10,260 nucleotides of DNA from Treponema sp. (GTDB lineage: Bacteria; Spirochaetota; Spirochaetia; Treponematales; Breznakiellaceae). The stretch covers positions 1 through 10,260 of the forward strand of contig JAIRRF010000246.1 in the NCBI GenBank assembly GCA_031256115.1, in the 5' to 3' direction. The notes below the pieces were generated by a model that was not told the DNA's origin, made no database searches, and saw nothing but the letters and a program-made list of their open reading frames with translations. The position numbers and the translations under genes are program-made. Of this stretch, positions 1 through 6,493 are shown in pieces. How positions within the stretch are numbered: the first letter of the stretch is position 1; each line of letters starts with the position of its first letter.

Positions 1-681
1 AAAGAAATGAGGGATGGTTATTATCTTCCCGCCAAAACCCTCATTTACCCTATTTCCGGTTATCCGGAAATAGATGGTTTTGAAACCCAAAATACCGAAG
101 ATGCACAGCGGCTTCTGGAAGAAGCAGGCTACCCAAAGGGAGTAGGGCTTCCGGAAATTGTTATCCGGATTACACCTTCGGAAGATGCGGATCGTATTGC
201 TAAATTAATGGCCGGCGCCTGGATGCAGCTTGGAATACCAGTAAAGCTGGACATTGTTCCTTTTACCCGGTATTTTCAATCCCTGAAACATGATGATTAT
301 ACAATCGGGTCCACTACCTGGATTGGAGACTTTGCAGACCCTTATACGTTCTTACAAATGTGGTGCAGGGATTCAAATTTAAACGAAGCCCGCCACGACG
401 ATGAAGACTTTGAAAAGTTAATGGAACGTTCTATGGGGGAAGAGGGGGGTACCAGGTTCGAGACACTGGCTGAAGCGGAACAGCTTTTGCTGGATCGGGG
501 TACAGTTCTTCCCCTTTGTTTTAGTCCAGCCCTTAATATAATAGATACCGATGAACTTGAAGGCTGGTTCCCCAATGCCATGGACATACATCCCTTTAAG
601 TATTTACGGTTTAAGACCATTAAACCTTTGCCGGGAGTAACTATGCGTGCCTTTGGCCCGCGAACGCAAGGAAATTTATAA
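1..681 (+). CDS. Peptide ABC transporter substrate-binding protein, C-terminal part (5' end outside window)
   Basis: This is the C-terminal ~226 residues of a family 5 extracytoplasmic solute-binding protein (OppA/DppA/SBP_bac_5 type), which captures peptides outside the inner membrane and delivers them to an ABC permease. The frame is open from base 1, so the ATG at 7 is internal; full-length family members have roughly 500-600 residues. Family-typical stretches are NTEDAQRLLEEAGYPKG (counting from the ATG at 7, about residues 29-45) and the STTWIGDFADPYTFLQMW segment (about 102-119), where hinge and ligand-pocket residues of this family lie. The protein ends at tandem TAA codons (679-684). 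The last 12 residues, MRAFGPRTQGNL, come mainly from a 31-bp repeat at 642-672, so the ancestral C-terminus was probably near ...KPLPGVT. Family assignment is secure; the substrate is not determinable. Confidence 0.88.
   Translation, partial: KEMRDGYYLPAKTLIYPISGYPEIDGFETQNTEDAQRLLEEAGYPKGVGLPEIVIRITPSEDADRIAKLMAGAWMQLGIPVKLDIVPFTRYFQSLKHDDYTIGSTTWIGDFADPYTFLQMWCRDSNLNEARHDDEDFEKLMERSMGEEGGTRFETLAEAEQLLLDRGTVLPLCFSPALNIIDTDELEGWFPNAMDIHPFKYLRFKTIKPLPGVTMRAFGPRTQGNL
642..672 (+). repeat. 31-bp direct repeat, copy 1 (inside the transporter gene)
   Basis: Perfect 31-bp match to positions 708-738. This copy lies at the 3' end of the substrate-binding protein gene and is read as codons for MRAFGPRTQG. 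Within the unit TGCGT can pair with ACGCA and GCC with GGC around a TTT loop, leaving six unpaired bases on one side, so it may fold into an imperfect hairpin. It looks like a dispersed palindromic intergenic element rather than coding sequence in origin. Dispersal elsewhere in the genome cannot be seen from this window. Confidence 0.85.
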
Positions 682-686
682 TAAAT

Positions 687-703
687 CACCGCTAGAAGCG
701 GTG
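687..703. terminator. Hairpin between the 31-bp repeats, possible weak bidirectional terminator
   Basis: CACCGCT and AGCGGTG form a perfect 7-bp stem with a 3-nt loop, between the convergent ends of the transporter gene and gdhA. Read rightward there is no U-tract. Read leftward (the gdhA direction) it is followed by ATTTATTATAAATT, a poor U-rich tail. It may end gdhA transcripts weakly, or it may simply be part of the repeat element that brackets it. Confidence 0.4.
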
Positions 704-707
704 TGTG

Positions 708-738
708 TATGCGTGCCTTTGGCCCGCGAACGCAAGGA
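708..738 (+). repeat. 31-bp direct repeat, copy 2 (just past the gdhA stop)
   Basis: Identical over 31 bp to positions 642-672, separated from it by 35 bp. It begins 8 bp beyond the gdhA stop codon, so both convergent genes end in or next to a copy. The bases flanking the two copies differ, which sets the unit boundaries at 31 bp. Confidence 0.85.
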
Positions 739-746
739 TCGACTAC

Positions 747-2131
<1,385 letters not shown>

Positions 2132-2195
2132 TGAGCATGGTAAATATTTTACATTAGTACCCAGGCAAATAACCGCCTGTGTCATTTTGAATATT

Positions 2196-2215
2196 ATGGA
2201 ACACTAGTGCTCCAT
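2196..2215. promoter_or_regulatory. 20-bp near-perfect palindrome, candidate operator
   Basis: ATGGA and TCCAT flank the perfect 8-bp palindrome CACTAGTG, with one mismatched pair between them, giving a dyad with no loop. Such a loopless dyad suits binding of a dimeric regulator better than an RNA hairpin. It lies about 27 bp upstream of the extended -10 at 2239-2247 and about 65 bp upstream of the gdhA -35. No regulator family is recognisable from the half-site. Confidence 0.35.
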
Positions 2216-2238
2216 GAAGTCTAAAAACAACAATAAAG

Positions 2239-2272
2239 TGGTATAGTTTCTCCGATACTAAAAGTGGAGGGG
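2239..2272 (+). promoter_or_regulatory. Extended -10 promoter and strong Shine-Dalgarno of the small ORF
   Basis: TGG-TATAGT (2239-2247) is an extended -10 with a 5/6 core; no convincing -35 is present at the usual distance. It is followed by GGAGGGG (2266-2272), 5 nt before the ATG at 2278, the strongest ribosome binding site in the window. Transcription would start near 2254. Confidence 0.4.
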
Positions 2273-2277
2273 AAATA

Positions 2278-2370
2278 ATGTCTGAGCCACTTGCCAGGTG
2301 GCGGGAAGTTTCGAACCATAGGTTCGCGGTCACCGAACGGCGCACCAGGGAAGATTTCGCCATTTTATAG
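2278..2370 (+). CDS. Putative 30-residue small protein or leader peptide upstream of pgi
   Basis: ATG at 2278, TAG at 2368-2370. The product is 30 residues, starting MSEPLARWREV and ending REDFAIL, rich in charge (six Arg, four Glu, one Asp), with no transmembrane stretch or Cys. Support comes from the near-ideal Shine-Dalgarno and the extended -10 upstream, both in the correct order and spacing. Against it: very short, no recognisable family, and the DNA contains a hairpin (CGAACC-ATA-GGTTCG, 2312-2326) that may reflect a structured or decayed element. It ends 56 bp before the pgi start. It could be a free small protein, a leader peptide or a gene remnant; function unknown. Confidence 0.4.
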   Translation: MSEPLARWREVSNHRFAVTERRTREDFAIL

Positions 2371-2389
2371 CTCTTTTACGGAGACCATA

Positions 2390-2419
2390 TTGGCAGTTTT
2401 ACCGGTCTTGTGTTATACT
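2390..2419 (+). promoter_or_regulatory. Putative sigma-70 promoter of pgi, predicting a leaderless transcript
   Basis: TTGGCA (2390-2395) and TATACT (2414-2419) are separated by 18 bp, each 5/6 to consensus. Only 7 bp (TTTTCCC) lie between the -10 and the pgi ATG at 2427, so the expected start of transcription falls at or within one or two bases of the initiation codon. Confidence 0.6.
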
Positions 2420-2426
2420 TTTTCCC

Positions 2427-4016
2427 ATGAACTATATTGATTTTGATAAAACCGCATCCTGGACAAAGTTGCACTCCCTTTTACCGGCCGGAAAATCCTT
2501 TGATTTTTCCGTAAAACTTGATTCGCAGCGTATCCGGCAATGCACCGCTCCCATGGCAGGAGGTCTTTCTTATAATTGGGCAGCCAAAGCCGCGGATGAG
2601 CCGGTATTATCAGCTTTACAGTCCCTGGCAGATGAACAGGAGCTTATCGTCAAGTATCAGGCGCTTTTGGACGGTAACATTATGAATACCGGCGAGAAAC
2701 GCCGGGTTCTCCATCACCTGCTAAGGGGGCAATCGGGCGGTACAGTGATCCATGAAGGTAAAAACCTTGGGGAATTTTACAGGCAGGAACTAAACCGTTT
2801 TTCGGCTTTTGCTGAATTGGTACGGGCGGGAAAAATCATAGGCACCACCGGCAAGTCCTTTAAAAATGCTGTCCAAATCGGCATAGGAGGTTCGGATCTT
2901 GGCCCCCGGGCAATGTACCTGGCCCTGGATAACTGGGCGATCCGGAACGGAAAGAAAAAGCTTAATGCCTTTTTTATATCCAATGTAGATCCCGACGATG
3001 CTTCCGCCGTTGCCGCTTCGGTTGATCTCTCAGAAACAGTTTTTGTCCTTGTCTCAAAAAGCGGAACCACCCAGGAAACCCTGGCCAATGAGCTTTTTGT
3101 AAAGGATAAGCTTACAAAGGCAGGGCTGGAACCGGGAAAACATATGGTGGCGGTAACCAGCGAAACAAGCCCTCTGGCCAGGAATCCGGCATACTTGGAT
3201 TCCTTTTATATAGACGACTTTATAGGGGGCAGGTATTCTTCAACTTCTGCCGTGGGCGGCGTGATCCTTTCCCTGGCTTTTGGCCCCGAGGTTTTTTCCA
3301 ATTTTCTTGCCGGCGCCCATGAGGCGGATAAACTTTCTCTGGAAAAGGATATCCTAAAAAACGCCGCTGTTCTTGACGCATTGCTCGGAGTTTGGGAACG
3401 GAATTTCCTGGCTTACCCGAGCACGGCGGTACTTCCCTATAGCCAGGCTCTCTCCCGTTTTCCCGCACACTTACAGCAGTTGGATATGGAATCCAACGGC
3501 AAAAGGGTCAACCGTTTTGGCGCAGAAATTTCCTATGCCGCGGGTCCGGTAGTTTTCGGTGAACCGGGAACCAACGGCCAGCACTCATTCTACCAGCTGC
3601 TCCACCAGGGAACAGATATTATTCCTCTGCAGTTTGTTGGTTTTACGGAGAACCAGCGTAATGATGATGTAGAGGTGGACGGCTCGGTCAGCCAGACCAA
3701 ACTTAATGCAAACCTTGTTGCCCAGATTGCTGCCTTTGCAAAAGGCAAGGACGACGGGGACAAAAACAAATACTTTCCCGGAGGACGTCCTTCTTCATTG
3801 ATCCATGGGAAACAGCTGGACCCTGCCGCCCTTGGCAGCCTCCTGGCTCATTTTGAAAACAAGGTAATGTTTCAGGGTTTTGTCTGGAACCTTAACAGCT
3901 TTGATCAGGAAGGCGTTCAACTGGGAAAGATCCTTACCAAAAAAGTTCTGGCAGGGAATTCGGGTGACAGCGCCCTGGATGCATACAGCACACTCCTGGG
4001 AATTTGTCGGGCTTAG
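2427..4016 (+). CDS. pgi: Glucose-6-phosphate isomerase
   Basis: Phosphoglucose isomerase (EC 5.3.1.9), cytoplasmic, interconverting glucose-6-phosphate and fructose-6-phosphate in glycolysis and gluconeogenesis. The 529 residues match the long bacterial form. Visible features are the sugar-phosphate-binding loops IGIGGSDLGPRAM (151-163) and SKSGTTQET (210-218), signature 1 DFIGGRYSSTSAVGG (264-278), the catalytic Glu in MESNGK (E355), His in GTNGQHSF (H386) and Lys in the C-terminal signature (K501). Signature 2 reads FDQEGVQLGK (492-501), with Gln where the family normally has Glu before L-G-K. The ATG at 2427 has no Shine-Dalgarno, but it suits the expected N-terminus and no better start is visible in frame nearby. 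It is convergent with radC. Confidence 0.97.
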   Translation: MNYIDFDKTASWTKLHSLLPAGKSFDFSVKLDSQRIRQCTAPMAGGLSYNWAAKAADEPVLSALQSLADEQELIVKYQALLDGNIMNTGEKRRVLHHLLRGQSGGTVIHEGKNLGEFYRQELNRFSAFAELVRAGKIIGTTGKSFKNAVQIGIGGSDLGPRAMYLALDNWAIRNGKKKLNAFFISNVDPDDASAVAASVDLSETVFVLVSKSGTTQETLANELFVKDKLTKAGLEPGKHMVAVTSETSPLARNPAYLDSFYIDDFIGGRYSSTSAVGGVILSLAFGPEVFSNFLAGAHEADKLSLEKDILKNAAVLDALLGVWERNFLAYPSTAVLPYSQALSRFPAHLQQLDMESNGKRVNRFGAEISYAAGPVVFGEPGTNGQHSFYQLLHQGTDIIPLQFVGFTENQRNDDVEVDGSVSQTKLNANLVAQIAAFAKGKDDGDKNKYFPGGRPSSLIHGKQLDPAALGSLLAHFENKVMFQGFVWNLNSFDQEGVQLGKILTKKVLAGNSGDSALDAYSTLLGICRA

Positions 4017-4069
4017 CCTATTTTATAAACAATTTCCTGGATTTGTTTCTTGCAGAGTTCGCGATAGTC

Positions 4070-4101
4070 TGTAGGAAAAGCATTTTTGTATTTTTCCTGC
4101 A
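4070..4101. other. Hairpin in the pgi-radC convergent gap
   Basis: TGTAGGAAAA (4070-4079) pairs with TTTTCCTGCA (4092-4101) with one G-U pair, giving a 10-bp stem around a ~12-nt loop. The gap between the pgi and radC stops is only 90 bp and holds nothing else. There is no U-tract on either strand, so this is not a canonical intrinsic terminator, although its position suggests a role at the 3' ends of both mRNAs. Confidence 0.35.
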
Positions 4102-4106
4102 AACTC

Positions 4107-4796
4107 CTAATATTGTTTTTTCTCATTTTCCGATAGATTTCTCGCTCGGCTGTAACTGTAATATCCTTCAGCGGAAAAAATAATATGATCCAAAAAACGA
4201 ATACTCAGGATATTTGCTGCGGATTTAAGTTGTAAAGTAATCTCATCATCTTCTTCGGAGGGTTTTAGTTTTCCCGAAGGGTGATTGTGCGCTACACATA
4301 CCGCACTGGCCCTGTCTTGTAGCGGGTCGGAAAATACTTCTCTGGGATGGACTATGGTCTTGTTTACAAGACCCACGGTAACAACCCTTACGGCTATTAC
4401 TTCATGTGCGCCGTTCAGGGAAATGCAAAGAAACCGTTCCTGCCGGCGATCCGCATAATGCCGGATTAGGTTATAGGCGTCTTCGGGTGAACAAATCTTC
4501 GTTTCCCTCATACCCCAGCGGCGGCGGCCCAATTCCAGCATGGCAATAACCAAAGAAGCTTTTGACCGGCCAAGACCGCTTATTTTCTCCAATTCTTTCA
4601 GAGATGGAATATTTCCGGACCTGTCCAATTTTTCCAGCAATTCTTCCGCCAAAACACGGACATTTTTCCCTTTAATGCCCGTGTTAAGAAGTATGGAGAG
4701 AAGTTCCCTGTCCGACAGGGCTTCCGGCCCCCCTGATAAAAGTTTTTCTCTGGGCAGCAAATCTCCCGGTTCTTCATTCGTTTTTTGGTAATCCAT
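4107..4796 (-). CDS. radC: RadC family JAMM/MPN-domain protein
   Basis: RadC-type protein, historically called a DNA repair protein; the molecular function is unsettled. The chosen start, ATG at 4796, gives 229 residues, normal for the family, and MDYQKTNEEPGDLLPREKLL resembles usual RadC N-termini. A TTG at 4817 would add seven residues but has no ribosome site; the ATG has AGGGAG only 1 nt upstream, so initiation is unclear. Counting from the TTG, it has a UPF0758-type N-terminus with the helix-hairpin-helix ISGLGRSKA (79-87), then the metalloprotease-like motif: E139, HNHPSG with H177 and H179, S187 and D190. This complete JAMM set suggests the metal site is intact. It is divergent from recQ across ~75-115 bp depending on the true starts. 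Confidence 0.93.
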   Translation of the reverse strand: MDYQKTNEEPGDLLPREKLLSGGPEALSDRELLSILLNTGIKGKNVRVLAEELLEKLDRSGNIPSLKELEKISGLGRSKASLVIAMLELGRRRWGMRETKICSPEDAYNLIRHYADRRQERFLCISLNGAHEVIAVRVVTVGLVNKTIVHPREVFSDPLQDRASAVCVAHNHPSGKLKPSEEDDEITLQLKSAANILSIRFLDHIIFSAEGYYSYSRARNLSENEKKQY

Positions 4797-4827
4797 GCTC
4801 CCTATAGGGTAAAGCAAGGGATAATGC

Positions 4828-4857
4828 TTTAATCAAAAAAATTTTTTTTTGATTAAA
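4828..4857. promoter_or_regulatory. 14-bp perfect AT-rich inverted repeat between radC and recQ
   Basis: TTTAATCAAAAAAA (4828-4841) is the exact reverse complement of 4844-4857, with a 2-nt centre. It consists of an A-tract and a T-tract bounded by TTTAATC and GATTAAA. It sits between two divergent genes, about 30 bp from the radC ATG and 13-52 bp from the candidate recQ starts. It could be a shared operator, a double UP-element for two promoters, or a bent/cruciform segment. It does not match a LexA box known to me. Confidence 0.55.
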
Positions 4858-4870
4858 TTTTAATACAAGC

Positions 4871-6493
4871 ATGGTACAGTTTACTGCCCTGTTCATTATG
4901 GATACCGGGATGAGCAATTTTAATGAAACAAATCGATGCGACCCATTAGGCAATGCGGTAAAACAATTATTCTCATTGAATTATCTTTTTCCCTATCAGC
5001 GGCTGGTTATCGCCAATCTGCTTGAAGCCGCCAAAGCCGCGGGTATTCCGGCTGTTTGGCCGGACGGCGAATCTATTGCTCAGGAAACGGATAATACGGA
5101 TGTTCCGGAGGATTCGAAGGATGGGGAGAGTTTAGGCCGGCAAATTGTAATCCTTCCCACCGGGGCGGGAAAGTCCCTTTGTTTTCAACTTCCTGCCATG
5201 CTGCTCTCCGGCCCCACCCTGGTAATATATCCCATTCTTTCCCTCATGGCGGATCAGGAACGGCGTTTAACTGAACGGGGATTTTCCCCTGTTTTGATCC
5301 GGGGCGGGCAAAGTGATGAAGAACGGGAAAAGGTTTGGAAAAAAATCCTTTCCGGGGAAAGCAAATTTATTATTGCCAACCCGGAGGTACTCCTAAGCCC
5401 AAAAGTGCAGGAACAACTTCCCCGGCTTGGGATTATTCATATGGTAATTGACGAAGCGCATTGTGTAAGCGAATGGGGGGAAAGCTTCCGTCCTTCCTAC
5501 CTGGAAATCCATTCAATTCTGCGGGCAGCCCGGCCGCCCCTGGTAACAGCCTTTACCGCCACCGCTTCCGCCCCGGTGCTGGAAAAAATTGAACGGTATA
5601 TTTTTGGCGATGATGGCGCCGCAAGAAAAATTATTGGAAATCCGGATCGGCCCAACATCGAATACCGGGCAAAGGCCTGCATACTTCGTAATTTGGCTGT
5701 CCGGGATCTCCTTTTATCTAACCTGCGACCTGCCATTGTATTTTGTTCTTCCCGCTCCGGCACAGAGCGACTTGCCAGGTACCTAAGGAATAACTTGACT
5801 GAAACAGCTGAAGATTGGTCCGGGGAGATTCGCTTTTACCATGCGGGACTAAGCCGTGAAGAAAAAAAAGAACTGGAAACCTGGTATCTTCATAATCCAA
5901 AAGCAGTCCTGGTCTCCACCTGCGCTTTTGGTCTCGGCGTTGATAAGGCCGATATCCGGACAGTGATACACCGGGACTGCCCTCCATCGGTTGAAGCATA
6001 TTTACAGGAATCCGGGCGGGCAGGACGGGATGGACAGCAATCAATGGCCATTCTTCTTTGGGGTCCGGATGATTCCCGGCGTTTAAAGCAGGTAACAAAC
6101 ATGCAGGACAAGCTGCGGTTTGAACAGCTCTTTGGATATGCCGGAGATGTTGTTCAATGCCGCCGGGAAGCGCTGCTCCGCCTGTTAAATTATGCAGGAA
6201 CCGGAGAAAAACCGGCGGAGCATTGCTGCGATGTATGCTCCGGAGAAGGCAGTACGGAACTTAGGGAAGAACAAAGCTTAAAGGATTTTTTTCGGCGGAA
6301 CCGGCGTTGTTATACTGTGGATGAAGGCGCCCGGATTCTGGCGAAACTGGCTTCCTGGTCGGAAGGAGAGGCGGGAGAAGCGATAAGAGAGCTTTTAAAA
6401 AAAGGGACCCTTGCAAAGTGCAGGGGCCCCTTTTGGAAAAACAAATTAATTTCTAAAACGCATAGTCCGCCTAAAACGCATAGCCCACATTGA
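4871..6493 (+). CDS. recQ: RecQ-type ATP-dependent DNA helicase
   Basis: Superfamily 2 3'-to-5' DNA helicase of the RecQ family, acting in recombination and replication-fork repair. In the 540-residue reading: Q-motif region LFPYQRLV (39-46), Walker A PTGAGKS (96-102), DEAH box and aromatic-loop region DEAHCVSEWGESFRPSY (194-210), motif III TAFTATA (226-232), motif IV IVFCSSRSGTERL (289-301), motif V VSTCAFGLGVDKADIRTVIH (348-367), motif VI QESGRAGRDG (379-388), then zinc subdomain cysteines C430, C452, C453, C456 and a short winged-helix-like tail. No HRDC domain is visible. About 40 extra, partly acidic residues (roughly 58-90) separate the Q motif from Walker A. Start is uncertain: ATG at 4871, 4898 and 4910 are in frame and none has a clear Shine-Dalgarno. 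The last residues, KTHSPPKTHSPH, arise from antisense reading of the 3' end of the protease gene, overlapping it by 23 bp. Confidence 0.93.
   Translation: MVQFTALFIMDTGMSNFNETNRCDPLGNAVKQLFSLNYLFPYQRLVIANLLEAAKAAGIPAVWPDGESIAQETDNTDVPEDSKDGESLGRQIVILPTGAGKSLCFQLPAMLLSGPTLVIYPILSLMADQERRLTERGFSPVLIRGGQSDEEREKVWKKILSGESKFIIANPEVLLSPKVQEQLPRLGIIHMVIDEAHCVSEWGESFRPSYLEIHSILRAARPPLVTAFTATASAPVLEKIERYIFGDDGAARKIIGNPDRPNIEYRAKACILRNLAVRDLLLSNLRPAIVFCSSRSGTERLARYLRNNLTETAEDWSGEIRFYHAGLSREEKKELETWYLHNPKAVLVSTCAFGLGVDKADIRTVIHRDCPPSVEAYLQESGRAGRDGQQSMAILLWGPDDSRRLKQVTNMQDKLRFEQLFGYAGDVVQCRREALLRLLNYAGTGEKPAEHCCDVCSGEGSTELREEQSLKDFFRRNRRCYTVDEGARILAKLASWSEGEAGEAIRELLKKGTLAKCRGPFWKNKLISKTHSPPKTHSPH
4872..4880 (+). 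promoter_or_regulatory. Possible extended -10 of recQ
   Basis: TGG-TACAGT is an extended -10 with a 4/6 core; the nearest -35-like element, TTGATT at 4849-4854, is 20 bp upstream, longer than usual. If used, transcription starts near 4887 and excludes the ATG at 4871 as initiator, favouring the ATG at 4898 or 4910. Weak evidence only. Confidence 0.25.
6397..6434 (-). terminator. Intrinsic terminator of the malQ-protease unit, inside recQ coding sequence
   Basis: On the minus strand a 16-bp stem (6400-6415 with 6419-6434, one G-U pair and one A-C mismatch, 3-nt loop) is followed directly by seven T (6397-6403 are A on the plus strand). This is a textbook rho-independent terminator, 36 nt past the protease stop codon. 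On the plus strand the same hairpin is followed only by TTTTGG, so it should work poorly for recQ, in whose C-terminal codons it lies. Confidence 0.8.
6453..6483 (-). repeat. Tandem duplication of an 18-nt unit at the protease gene's 3' end
   Basis: CTAAAACGCATAG occurs at 6453-6465 and 6471-6483, exactly 18 bp apart. On the minus strand the first unit reads GTG-GGC-TAT-GCG-TTT-TAG and the next GCG-GAC-TAT-GCG-TTT-TAG, so the final Tyr-Ala-Phe-stop of the barrel protein is followed in frame by a second Tyr-Ala-Phe-stop. Two substitutions separate the units. Confidence 0.8.

Noticed and set aside
642..738. Two-repeat CRISPR array (31-bp repeats, 35-bp spacer)
   Set aside because: The dimensions fit, but there are only two copies, the first is inside a coding sequence, the putative spacer itself contains a 7-bp hairpin, and no cas gene or leader is seen.
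2306..2340. tRNA T-arm-like sequence (GGTTCGAAAC on the minus strand)
   Set aside because: The stem bases around the loop do not pair, and no anticodon arm, D arm or acceptor stem could be assembled.
2154..2363. 69-codon minus-strand reading frame in the gdhA-pgi intergenic region
   Set aside because: No ribosome site precedes its ATG, it resembles no family, and it runs antisense through the better-supported small ORF signals.
4070..4101. Intrinsic terminator for pgi or radC
   Set aside because: The stem is good but neither strand carries a U-tract after it, so it is listed only as a hairpin.
5718..6098. 126-codon minus-strand frame inside recQ
   Set aside because: It is a shadow of recQ, where all helicase motifs are in the plus frame; no start signal or recognisable domain.
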